Source: Chitinophaga niabensis (GTDB lineage: Bacteria; Bacteroidota; Bacteroidia; Chitinophagales; Chitinophagaceae). Taken from it: a DNA stretch of 64,000 nt. Location: assembly GCF_039545795.1 (NCBI RefSeq), contig NZ_CP154260.1, forward strand, positions 5,213,001 through 5,277,000. The letters are read 5' to 3'. Each line of letters starts with the position of its first letter. Positions within the stretch are counted from its first letter, which is position 1. This document shows, in pieces, positions 53,659-62,558 of this stretch. The notes below the pieces were generated by a model. The model was not told the origin of the DNA, made no database searches, and worked only from the letters and a program-made list of their open reading frames with translations. The position numbers were made by a program, and so were the translations under genes.

Positions 53659-54738
53659 ATGAGAAAGATATTTGGTGCAGTTCTTATGTTTTCACTTTCC
53701 CTCTTCGCCCTCTCCTGTAAAAAGGACAAGGTAGAGATCGAAACATTAAGCAAAGCAGGAGAAGAATTTTATTTCGGGGAAAAAGTCCCCGTATGGGCAG
53801 GCACAAGAGGTGACCTGAAAAACCTGAGCTATTCATGGACAGCCACCGGCGGTACCTTTGATGGATGGAGAACGCAGGACCTTTTTGAGAACCTGTGGAT
53901 AGCGCCCACTAAAGCAGGGGAATACACGGTAACAGCTACTGCAAAAGATGGTAAGGCATCCGCCTCCCGCAGTACCACTATGAAAGTGACCCGTTACTTT
54001 TTTGATGAATTTCAGAGCGCATACACTTTTAATGGTAATGGATGGGCGCAAAGTAATACCACCCAGGTAAATATTACAGACAGCGATGTGAACAAGGCCA
54101 GGGTGGAACTTACAGCCAATGCTACCAGTGGCCCGAATATCCGCCGCACACTGGACCTCGCTGAACTGAAGATCCCTTTCTCCATCAATGCAAAATTCGG
54201 ATGGAAAACATTCTTCAGGGCCGGCCAGGCAATCACCATCAGCGTGTTCTTTGTACAGCCCGCCGCTAACCCTACCATTCCCTATATGCGGGAGATCAGA
54301 TGGGAGATCTGGCCAACTGTAAATCCGGCTACTACGGATAACTACCAGATCAGGTATGAAACCTTTACCCCTAACAATTCCGGCTCTTCAAAATTCAGTG
54401 CAGCAGGTGCTGTACTGCCATCGCCACTACCACTGGTCTCTCCTGTAAAAGGAAGGAAAGCGGAACTGGCCATCGCTAATGGCGGTGAAAAGAACATCAG
54501 CATCTCTATAGACGCAGCCAACGTGATGCATGCTTACATAGATGGCGTACTGTGGTTCCAGAGCAACGGCTTCAAAGACTGGTTAGATTTTGTTAAAGCT
54601 GCAAACCCGGGTTTCCCTGATCCTGTAGTAAAAGAATTCAGGATCGCTTTCCCTGCAAAAGCCAATAACAACGAAACAGGTTCCACCTTATTCGTGAACA
54701 GCGTATTTATCAATAATGATGGTACCATCCTGAAATAA
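53659..54738 (+). CDS. Lipoprotein with PKD-like domain (locus 1)
   Basis: A 359-residue lipoprotein (LSC lipobox, then KKDKVEIETLSKAGEEFYFGEKVPVWAG). Residues 40-115 look like a PKD/Ig-like beta sandwich (LSYSWTATGGTFDGWRTQDL, WIAPTKAGEYTVTATAKDG). The remainder is beta-rich and lectin-like (INAKFGWKTFFRAGQAITISVFF, MHAYIDGVLWFQSNGF). It is probably a surface glycan- or ligand-binding protein ending the operon; a terminator follows 24 bp after. Confidence 0.7.
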   Translation: MRKIFGAVLMFSLSLFALSCKKDKVEIETLSKAGEEFYFGEKVPVWAGTRGDLKNLSYSWTATGGTFDGWRTQDLFENLWIAPTKAGEYTVTATAKDGKASASRSTTMKVTRYFFDEFQSAYTFNGNGWAQSNTTQVNITDSDVNKARVELTANATSGPNIRRTLDLAELKIPFSINAKFGWKTFFRAGQAITISVFFVQPAANPTIPYMREIRWEIWPTVNPATTDNYQIRYETFTPNNSGSSKFSAAGAVLPSPLPLVSPVKGRKAELAIANGGEKNISISIDAANVMHAYIDGVLWFQSNGFKDWLDFVKAANPGFPDPVVKEFRIAFPAKANNNETGSTLFVNSVFINNDGTILK

Positions 54739-54762
54739 GGATACCTTATAAACATTTACCGG

Positions 54763-54790
54763 ACGGCGCCATCTTTGGCGCCGTTTGTTT
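54763..54790 (+). terminator. Rho-independent terminator ending uptake locus 1
   Basis: Perfect 9-bp stem ACGGCGCCA / TGGCGCCGT, loop TCTT, then TTGTTTTT. It overlaps an upstream in-frame ATG (54775) of the next gene, which supports the later start at 54808. Confidence 0.88.
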
Positions 54791-54807
54791 TTATGCTAAT
54801 TTGCAGC

Positions 54808-55617
54808 ATGACATTACAGCAACAACTTTCAGAAACCACCGCCTACCTCCGGCAACAGGGTTTTGGCGCAGCAAAGGCAGGCATTGTTTTAGGCACCGGC
54901 CTGGGAGAACTCATTGCCAAAATAGACATCCATAAAAGCATTCCCTACGGCCAGATCCCCCATTTCCCGGAGTCTACCGTAGAATCACATAAAGGCCACC
55001 TGATCTTCGGATACATTGGTAAAACCGCTGTAATTGCCATGCAGGGCCGTTTCCATTATTACGAAGGTTACAACATGCAGCAGATCACTTTTCCCATCCG
55101 CATCATGAAAGCCCTCGGCGTGGAAAAACTCCTCCTGAGCAATGCCGCAGGAGGTATGAACCCCGCTTTCAAAAAAGGAGATCTCGTGCTGCTGAACGAC
55201 CATATCAACCTGCAACCGGAAAATCCTTTAAGAGGCCTGAACGCTCCCGACTTCGGCCCCCGCTTTCCTGATATGAGCAGACCCTATGATATAGCTTTAA
55301 GCGAAAAATTACAGGCTGCCTCGGGTAATAAAATGCATAAAGGTGTATACGTAGCCGTAACCGGCCCTAACCTGGAAACCCGCGCAGAATATCGTTTCCT
55401 GAAAATGATAGGAGGAGATGTGGTAGGCATGAGCACAGTGCCCGAAGTGATCGTGGCCAACCAGATAGGTTTACCCTGCGCATGCGTATCCGTTGTAACG
55501 GATGAATGTGATCCGGATAACTTAGTACCGGTATCCCTTGCGGAGATATTGGCTGTAGCCGGTAAAGCGGACAAAGTGCTGAGTGGCATCTTTGCCGAAG
55601 TGATAGCTGGCTTATAA
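54808..55617 (+). CDS. Purine nucleoside phosphorylase
   Basis: From MTLQQQLSETT the protein has 269 residues. It matches the trimeric PNP family (inosine/guanosine type): AGIVLGTGLGEL phosphate-binding loop, FPESTVESHKGHLIFG, QGRFHYYEGYN, LLLSNAAGGMNPAFKKGDLVLLNDHINL, AVTGPNLETRAEY, GGDVVGMSTVPEVIVA, and SVVTDECDP. It releases free purine base and ribose-1-phosphate. Its stop is directly adjacent to the stop of the convergent LacI gene. Confidence 0.93.
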   Translation: MTLQQQLSETTAYLRQQGFGAAKAGIVLGTGLGELIAKIDIHKSIPYGQIPHFPESTVESHKGHLIFGYIGKTAVIAMQGRFHYYEGYNMQQITFPIRIMKALGVEKLLLSNAAGGMNPAFKKGDLVLLNDHINLQPENPLRGLNAPDFGPRFPDMSRPYDIALSEKLQAASGNKMHKGVYVAVTGPNLETRAEYRFLKMIGGDVVGMSTVPEVIVANQIGLPCACVSVVTDECDPDNLVPVSLAEILAVAGKADKVLSGIFAEVIAGL

Positions 55618-56631
55618 TTAACTGGACTTTCGAATGATCAACTCCGTTTTCAATACCCGGATAATAGTTTTCCAATCCGCCACGTCCCGGTTGATCTGAT
55701 CAATTAATAACTGCGCCGCTGTTTGCCCGATCTCTTTCACAGGTTGGGAAACAGTGGTCAATGCAGGTTCTATCAGTCCGGATGCAAAATCATTACTGAA
55801 ACCCACCACCGCAATATCCTTTGGAACATTCAGCCCCCTCTTCCTGATCACCTGGATGGCTTCAATAGCCGTAGGATCATTCACCGCAAAAATGGCATCC
55901 GGCGGATTCTCCATATTCAGCAGGTGATTCACATAGATCTTTACCTTATCTACATTCAGGTCGTAGGAAATCACCAGCTCTTCATCAAATTCTATATTGT
56001 TTTTACGTAATGCTGCCGTATACCCGTTCAGCCTTTTTTCACTGATCTTCAGGGAAGAGGGGCCTGCCAGGTGCGCAATACGTTTACGCCCTCTTTCTAT
56101 CAGGTGATTCACGGCACGGAAAGCGCCATCGTAATCATCTACGATCACCTTGGGCACATCCATTTCATCACATACCCTGTTAAAAAATACAATGGGAATA
56201 CCCTTGCGCTGAAAGATCTTCAGGTGATCGAAATTCCGCGTTTCCTTGGTGATCGACACAAGGATGCCATCCACCTGGTTGGCCAGCATCACTTTCGTAT
56301 TGGCCACCTCCGTTTCATAGGTTTCGTTGGATTGACAGATCACGGTATTATATCCTGCTTTGCTGGCTACTTCCTGCGCGCCAATGATGGCTTTGGGAAA
56401 ATACGAACTATGGAACTCCGGCACGATAATACCAATGGTGTTCGTTTTTTTAGTGATAAGACTAATGGCCAGCATATTCCGCTGATAATCCATTTTCTCC
56501 GCAAATTCCAACACCGCCTGCCGCGTTGCTGCATTCACACTGGGATGTCCTGTGAGCGCTCTGGAAACAGTAGATTTTGAAAGGTTCAGTTCCCGCGCAA
56601 TATCTATGATGGTTACCTGATGTCTTTTCAT
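55618..56631 (-). CDS. LacI family transcriptional regulator
   Basis: Start at 56631 (MKRHQVTIIDIARELNLSKSTVSRALTGHPSVN) gives 337 residues; an upstream extension to 56694 would run through the palindrome and is unlikely. The helix-turn-helix spans residues 5-30, the hinge about 45-60 (MDYQRNMLAISLITKKTNTIGIIVPEF), then a sugar-binding periplasmic-type domain (DGILVSITKETRNFD, DAIFAVNDPTAIEAI, VVGFSNDFASGLIEPALTTVSQP). It is divergent from the second SusC/SusD locus and probably regulates it; the ligand is likely a sugar. Confidence 0.92.
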   Translation of the reverse strand: MKRHQVTIIDIARELNLSKSTVSRALTGHPSVNAATRQAVLEFAEKMDYQRNMLAISLITKKTNTIGIIVPEFHSSYFPKAIIGAQEVASKAGYNTVICQSNETYETEVANTKVMLANQVDGILVSITKETRNFDHLKIFQRKGIPIVFFNRVCDEMDVPKVIVDDYDGAFRAVNHLIERGRKRIAHLAGPSSLKISEKRLNGYTAALRKNNIEFDEELVISYDLNVDKVKIYVNHLLNMENPPDAIFAVNDPTAIEAIQVIRKRGLNVPKDIAVVGFSNDFASGLIEPALTTVSQPVKEIGQTAAQLLIDQINRDVADWKTIIRVLKTELIIRKSS

Positions 56632-56659
56632 GTGGTAAAGGAACGAAATAATCTTCATC

Positions 56660-56694
56660 TTGGGAACATTCCCATAAAATGGGAATGTTCCCAA
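56660..56694. promoter_or_regulatory. Large perfect palindrome upstream of the LacI gene
   Basis: Arms TTGGGAACATTCCCAT (56660-56675) and ATGGGAATGTTCCCAA (56679-56694) are perfectly inverted with only AAA between. Each arm contains a near-palindromic GGGAA-N2-TTCCC box. It begins 29 bp upstream of the LacI start and 218 bp before the divergent SusC start, so it may be the operator for either or both, or a cruciform or hairpin. Confidence 0.6.
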
Positions 56695-56911
56695 TCAAGA
56701 AATAGTTGTTTTCTTGCGCCTTGGATACCTGTTTTTATAATCTTTGGTAACAACAAATTCACACGTATGAAAAAGCTGTTGCTCACAATTGGCTTTCCTT
56801 TGCCTATTCCGTCTATTTTTGTACCCAACCATGCTCATTCGTCGTTTTCCCCCAATCCCTCTCTGTCCCTTTACTACTTGATTTATCAAAATCTTTAAAC
56901 ACGTTGGTTGT

Positions 56912-59900
56912 ATGAATATTACACGTTTGAAACTGTTGCTTTGCTTTTTACTATTGGCAATGGGCGCCACGGCCCAAACGCCCGCAGCAACAAAACTGAT
57001 CACAGGTAAAATAACTGACACCGAAGGGCAGCCCCTGGAAGGTGTAACCGTTCTGGTAAAAGGTGCCACCGCCAAAGCACTCACCAATGCAGAAGGCGTT
57101 TATAACATCAGGGTGGAAAATGCCACCGGCGCCATTCTTGTATTCTCTTATGTAGGTTTTACAACTAAAGAAGTAAAGATCTCCGCCTCCGCCTCTGTGT
57201 ACAATACCAAAATGGAAACCTCTATCAAAGGTCTTAATGACGTAGTGGTAATTGGTTACGGTACCGTGAAAAGAAAAGACCTCACCGGTTCTGTAGGAGC
57301 TGTAAAGATGAGCGATCTGGAAAAAGCGCCCGTACCTTCTTTTGACCAGGCCCTCGCCGGACGGATAGCTGGTGTACAGGTTTCTTCTTTCGATGGACAA
57401 CCCGGATCTCCGCTGCAGATCGTTATCCGCGGTAATAACTCTGTAACTCAGGATAACTCTCCCCTCTATGTGATAGATGGTTTCCCGATAGAAAATCCCG
57501 TGAACAATGTGCTCAATCCGGAAGAGATCGAAGACATCCAGGTATTAAGGGATGCATCCGCTACTGCCATTTATGGCGCAAGAGGTGCAAACGGAGTGTT
57601 CCTCATCACTACCAAAAAAGGAAAGGTCGGCGCACCTGTTGTAAAATATCAGACCTGGATGGGCGTATCCCAGAACCTGAAAAAACAGGAAATGCTCAGC
57701 CCTTATGAGTTTGTAAAATATTCCATTGAGCAGAACTCCGGTGTTTATACACCTGTTTACCTCTCCAATGGCAGGAAACTGGAAGATTACAAGAACATAA
57801 AGGGTATAGATTGGCAGGACCATGTTTTCCGGGATGCTTTCATCCAAAACCATAGCCTCTCTGTAAGAGGCGGTACCGATAAAACGAAATATTCCTTTTC
57901 CGGAAACGTACTCGGGCAGGATGGTATCATTATCAACAGCGCCTTCAGACGTTACCAGGGAAGAGTATCGCTGGACCAGATAGTATCGGATAACGTAAGA
58001 GCGCGATTAAATGTGAATTATTCCTCCACTAAAACAAACGGTACTATCTCTAATTCCACCAGCACCACCGGTTCCCCTTCCGGCCCTACTACCAGTTTAA
58101 TGTACAGCGTATGGGGCTACAGGCCTGTTACCGGGGATTCTACCAATGATGAGAATTTACTGGACCTGCCTTTTGATCCGAATGTGGATCCCCTGGCAGA
58201 ATACCGCATCAATCCCATCCTGTCTACGAAGAACGAATACAATCCCGTTTTCAACAATACCTTTTCTTCCAATGCTGATATAGAGATCAAACCGGCAAAA
58301 TATTTCCTGTTAAAGATCTCTGGTGGTTTGATCAAAAGTGCCATCAGGAGAGAAGTGTTTAATAACTCTAATACCCGCCTGGGCAGTCCAAAGAGCAGCA
58401 CGCTTGGTGTGAACGGTTCTGTCAGGAATGAGGAAATGACCAATATACTGAATGAAAACACGCTCACCTACTCACGCAGGTTCAACAAGGAACACAACCT
58501 GAATGTACTGGGTGGTATCACCATGCAAAAAGTGAATTATTATAACTATGGCTTCACTTCCAATATGGTGCCCAATGAATCACTGGGTATGAGCGGGCTG
58601 GATGAAGGAATTGTGAGCACATCACCAACAGAGAAATCCTCCAATGCGCTGATGTCTTTCCTGGGCCGTATCAATTATGATTATAAATCCCGTTATCTGT
58701 TCACTGTAAGTTTCCGTGCAGACGGTTCTTCTAAATTCTCTTCCGAAAACAGGTGGGCCTATTTCCCCTCAGGTGCATTTGCATGGCGGATCGTAGATGA
58801 ATCTTTCATAAAGAACATTTCCTGGCTCTCTGACGCCAAGCTGCGTATAGGTTATGGCTTAACGGGTAATAACAGGGTAACTGACTTTGCTTATCTATCT
58901 TCCCAGCAACTCTATCCCTACTCCGGTTATGCATTCGGTGATTCTCCCGTACAGGGCATTATCCCCAATAACCTGGGTAATAAAGACCTGAAATGGGAAA
59001 CCACCGAACAAGCGGATATAGGGCTGGATCTCGGTTTCTTAAATAACCGCATCACCCTCTCCACTGATTATTACAAAAAGAACACACGTGATCTCTTACT
59101 CTTAGCCACCCTTGCTCCTACTACAGGTTATGCCAACGGTTATCGTAATGTAGGCAGAGTATCGAATGAAGGTGTTGAATTCACGCTCAACACTGTGAAT
59201 ATTCAAACAAAGAAATTTAGCTGGAATACCAACTTCAACATCTCCTTCAACCGCAACAAAGTATTGCAACTAAATGAAGGCGAACCCAGCTTAGCCAGCA
59301 GGATCACCTGGGGTAACTTTAACAACGCTTATCCTTACATAGCTATCCCCGGTCATCCGATCGCACTGTTCTACGGTTTCCTGTTTGATGGTGTGTACCA
59401 GTACAGCGATTTCAACCAACAGGCAAATGGCACTTATGTGTTGAAAGAGGGGATACCAAACAACGGACAGCCAAGAACAACCGTTCAACCCGGTTACATC
59501 AAGTTCAGGGATATCAACCAGGATGGACAGGTAGATAACAGTGACCTCACCATTATCGGCAATCCTAATCCTATCCACATCGGCGGTTTCTCTAACAACT
59601 TCACCTACGGTGCTTTTGATCTGAATGTGTTCTTCCAATGGAGTTATGGTAACGATATCTTAAATGCAAACCGTATTGAATTTGAAGGCGGTGATGTAGT
59701 GAGGTCTTACCTGAACATGTTCAAATCTGTAGAAAAACGCTGGACACCGGAGAACCAAACGAACGAGCTGTATAAAATAGGTGGTCAGGGCCCATTGGTG
59801 TATTCTTCCCGTACAATTGAAGATGGTTCTTACCTGCGTTTAAAAACAGTAGCGCTGGGTTATAACATGCCATCCAAATTAGTATCAAGGGCACACATTA

Positions 59901-60067
59901 AAGCCCTGCGGTTATATGCCTCTGCACAGAACCTGCTGACCTGGACCAACTACTCCGGTCCCGATCCGGAAGTATCTGTAAGGCCCAGTGCTTTAACACC
60001 AGGTTTCGACTGGTCCGCTTATCCAAACACCAGAACTATTACGTTTGGTCTTGATCTCACTTTTTAA
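56912..60067 (+). CDS. SusC/RagA family TonB-linked outer-membrane receptor (locus 2)
   Basis: A 1051-residue receptor with signal peptide (MNITRLKLLLCFLLLAMGATAQ), carboxypeptidase-like domain (ITGKITDTEGQPLEGVTVLVKG), SusC signature LNDVVVIGYGTVKRKDLTGS, plug (PLYVIDGFPIENPVNNVLNPEEIEDIQVLRDASATAIYGARGANGVFLITTKKG) and barrel ending ITFGLDLTF. Partner SusD follows 6 bp later. It is probably controlled by the divergent LacI regulator. Confidence 0.95.
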   Translation: MNITRLKLLLCFLLLAMGATAQTPAATKLITGKITDTEGQPLEGVTVLVKGATAKALTNAEGVYNIRVENATGAILVFSYVGFTTKEVKISASASVYNTKMETSIKGLNDVVVIGYGTVKRKDLTGSVGAVKMSDLEKAPVPSFDQALAGRIAGVQVSSFDGQPGSPLQIVIRGNNSVTQDNSPLYVIDGFPIENPVNNVLNPEEIEDIQVLRDASATAIYGARGANGVFLITTKKGKVGAPVVKYQTWMGVSQNLKKQEMLSPYEFVKYSIEQNSGVYTPVYLSNGRKLEDYKNIKGIDWQDHVFRDAFIQNHSLSVRGGTDKTKYSFSGNVLGQDGIIINSAFRRYQGRVSLDQIVSDNVRARLNVNYSSTKTNGTISNSTSTTGSPSGPTTSLMYSVWGYRPVTGDSTNDENLLDLPFDPNVDPLAEYRINPILSTKNEYNPVFNNTFSSNADIEIKPAKYFLLKISGGLIKSAIRREVFNNSNTRLGSPKSSTLGVNGSVRNEEMTNILNENTLTYSRRFNKEHNLNVLGGITMQKVNYYNYGFTSNMVPNESLGMSGLDEGIVSTSPTEKSSNALMSFLGRINYDYKSRYLFTVSFRADGSSKFSSENRWAYFPSGAFAWRIVDESFIKNISWLSDAKLRIGYGLTGNNRVTDFAYLSSQQLYPYSGYAFGDSPVQGIIPNNLGNKDLKWETTEQADIGLDLGFLNNRITLSTDYYKKNTRDLLLLATLAPTTGYANGYRNVGRVSNEGVEFTLNTVNIQTKKFSWNTNFNISFNRNKVLQLNEGEPSLASRITWGNFNNAYPYIAIPGHPIALFYGFLFDGVYQYSDFNQQANGTYVLKEGIPNNGQPRTTVQPGYIKFRDINQDGQVDNSDLTIIGNPNPIHIGGFSNNFTYGAFDLNVFFQWSYGNDILNANRIEFEGGDVVRSYLNMFKSVEKRWTPENQTNELYKIGGQGPLVYSSRTIEDGSYLRLKTVALGYNMPSKLVSRAHIKALRLYASAQNLLTWTNYSGPDPEVSVRPSALTPGFDWSAYPNTRTITFGLDLTF

Positions 60068-60085
60068 TTTTAAATGCTGTTTATT

Positions 60086-61663
60086 ATGAAACGCATCCTC
60101 ATATTATTTGTATTGGCCGGTTCTATGCTGAGCGCCTGTAACAAGTTCCTCGAAACAAAACCGGAAGACTTTGTAACACCGGATAATTATTACAATACGG
60201 AAGCAGACCTGGACAGGGCCTTGAATGGTGTATACAACAGATTGGTAGATAATTTCGGGCGGATGTATTCCCGTGGCCTGTTTAGCTTCCTTTCCATCAG
60301 CGATGAATTCTTCTATAAGAACATCACCATCACCAACCTCAAAGTAATGGACTTTGATGCCGGCCAGCTGGATGTAGGTAAACTCTGGGAAGTAGCCTAC
60401 CAGGGTATTGACAGGGCCAACATCCTGCTGGAGAATGTAGACAAACCAAAAATGGACGAAACAAGAAGGAAAGCCATTAAAGGAGAAGCATTATTCCTCA
60501 GGGCTTATTTTTACTTCGTACTCGTAGATAACTTTGGCGGTGTTCCCTTAAAGCTGGTATCTACCAAAAACCCTCTGGAAAAATACCTGCCCCGTGCTTC
60601 CGTAGCTGATGTGTATGCCTCTATTGTGAACGACATGAAAGCGGCTGACACACTGGTAAGTGATATCAGCAGTTACGCCTATAATGAAAGAGTAACAAAA
60701 ACTGCCGTAGAAGGGGTACTGGCAAGAGTATACCTCACCATGGCCGGCGAACCTTTGAAAGATGTTGCTAAATACAACGATGCCCTGATCTATGCAGACA
60801 AAGTGATCAACTCAGGTAAACATTCTCTCACTAGTGATTACAGCCGCATCTTCATCAATCATTCTGAAAACAAATATGACCTGCAGGAGTGTATCTGGGA
60901 AATAGGCATGTATGGCAATCAGCTGGGTAATACACAACTAGCCGGAGCGGTAGGGATAGAAAACGGCGTAGAATGTACCGATGATAAAATAGGGTATTCC
61001 ACCGGGCCTTTGAAAATAACTGCCCGTATGTTTGGCCTCTATGCAGCTACTGACCTCAGAAGGGATTGGGCCATTGCACCCTACAAATATGTAACCAACG
61101 CCACTACCGGTGTTACCACTAAAACGCCTTACACTGCCGCACAGATCTATGACCGCACTGTTGGTAAATGGCGCAGGGAATATGAAACAATAACACCCAA
61201 AAACAGGAACTACAACTCTACCAATTTCCCTGTACTCCGGTATTCAGATGTATTGCTGATGAAGGCGGAAGCAGAAACGCAGGTGAGTGGAGCGCCCACC
61301 GCAGCAGCTTACGATGCCATCAACAAAGTACGCCGGAGAGGTTATGGCAAACCGATTAACACACCTGATGCTACTGTTGACGCACCAGCCGGCTTAGGTA
61401 AGGCAGATTTCCTTACCTTCCTGCAGGACGAACGTGCAAGGGAACTGGCATTCGAAGGTTTGCGTAAACATGATCTGATCCGCTGGGGACTTTATCTCTC
61501 CAAAATGCAGTCGCTGGCCGTGGATATCTCCACCAATGCCCCCTCTGGATTCAGATATGGTGCTAACGCTGCCAAAAACATCACTGCCAGGAATTTAGTA
61601 TTCCCTATCCCTAATACAGAGATCACCGTTAATCATCTGGTCACTCAAAATCCAAACTGGTAA
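60086..61663 (+). CDS. RagB/SusD family outer-membrane lipoprotein (locus 2)
   Basis: About 525 residues from MKRILILFVLAG (an ATG at 60074 adds four). Lipobox LSAC is followed by NKFLETKPEDFVTPDNYYNTEADLDRALNGVYNRL. Mid-protein helices include GEALFLRAYFYFVLVDNFGGVPL; the C-terminal part has FPVLRYSDVLLMKAEAETQ, INKVRRRGYG and FLQDERARELAFEGLRKHDLIRWG. Standard surface-binding partner of SusC. Confidence 0.95.
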   Translation: MKRILILFVLAGSMLSACNKFLETKPEDFVTPDNYYNTEADLDRALNGVYNRLVDNFGRMYSRGLFSFLSISDEFFYKNITITNLKVMDFDAGQLDVGKLWEVAYQGIDRANILLENVDKPKMDETRRKAIKGEALFLRAYFYFVLVDNFGGVPLKLVSTKNPLEKYLPRASVADVYASIVNDMKAADTLVSDISSYAYNERVTKTAVEGVLARVYLTMAGEPLKDVAKYNDALIYADKVINSGKHSLTSDYSRIFINHSENKYDLQECIWEIGMYGNQLGNTQLAGAVGIENGVECTDDKIGYSTGPLKITARMFGLYAATDLRRDWAIAPYKYVTNATTGVTTKTPYTAAQIYDRTVGKWRREYETITPKNRNYNSTNFPVLRYSDVLLMKAEAETQVSGAPTAAAYDAINKVRRRGYGKPINTPDATVDAPAGLGKADFLTFLQDERARELAFEGLRKHDLIRWGLYLSKMQSLAVDISTNAPSGFRYGANAAKNITARNLVFPIPNTEITVNHLVTQNPNW

Positions 61664-61667
61664 CAAC

Positions 61668-62558
61668 ATGCGTAAGATTATATATAGCCTGGTATCAATT
61701 GGCATCTTCGCCGCTTGTGCAAAAGAAAAAGTAGGCGCACCGAACTTTGAAGTATCCACAACCTCACTTACCTATAAAGCAGGCGATTCTGTAAAATTCA
61801 AGATCAGCGGCAACCCGGATAACCTCATGTTCTATTCCGGTGAACAGGGACATAAATATGAATTCCGGAAACGGGATAGTGCAGACAATGATCTGCAGAT
61901 AGAATTCAAAAGCCTGGTACAATTTGGTCTCATCTATCAGAACCTGCAGGTGCTGGTGTCCAACGACTTTAACGGCAAGGCGGACACCCCTTCTGTAAAA
62001 GCCGCCACCTGGACGGACATTAGCAGCAAAGCAACATTCTCTGCCGGAAAAGACAGTGTATCATCCGGCCTTATCAGCCTGAAGCCTTATGTCAACGCAC
62101 AAAAGCCTTCCTCACTGATCTATGTGGCATTCAGATATACGGATTACAAAAAAGCACAGGGACAGAACAGATGGGTGATCCGCACTTTCAGCGCCAACAA
62201 CATTGCACCGGATGGAACGGTAACCCCTATGGCGGTAATGTCCACCGGAGGCTGGCAGCAGGTGAACTTCAAAAACACCGCTTTCGTCTGGAGCCTCTCC
62301 GCCGCACAATTGCTCATGCCAAGCAGCGCAGCTACCGCAGATGATAATGAAGACTGGGCCATCAGCAAAGGATTTGATCCTACCTATATTAAACAGGATG
62401 TAGGTACAGCACTCAAGAACATCAGCACCGTTTTACCAGAATATGGGTATGTGTTTACACAACCCGGTACCTATAAAGTTGTATTTGAAGGATCCTCCGT
62501 ACGTTATAATGGCGAACAAAGGACAACGAGAGAAGTGACATTAACTATTACGCCATGA
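61668..62558 (+). CDS. DUF5017 lipoprotein (locus 2)
   Basis: A 296-residue lipoprotein (signal ending FAAC, Cys17) with AKEKVGAPNFEVSTTSLTYKAGDSVKFKISGNPDNLMFYSGEQGHKYEFRKR, the hallmark of DUF5017, a family encoded next to SusC/SusD pairs. It is probably a surface ligand-binding protein. Its stop overlaps the start of the symporter gene (ATGA), implying coupled translation. Confidence 0.88.
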   Translation: MRKIIYSLVSIGIFAACAKEKVGAPNFEVSTTSLTYKAGDSVKFKISGNPDNLMFYSGEQGHKYEFRKRDSADNDLQIEFKSLVQFGLIYQNLQVLVSNDFNGKADTPSVKAATWTDISSKATFSAGKDSVSSGLISLKPYVNAQKPSSLIYVAFRYTDYKKAQGQNRWVIRTFSANNIAPDGTVTPMAVMSTGGWQQVNFKNTAFVWSLSAAQLLMPSSAATADDNEDWAISKGFDPTYIKQDVGTALKNISTVLPEYGYVFTQPGTYKVVFEGSSVRYNGEQRTTREVTLTITP

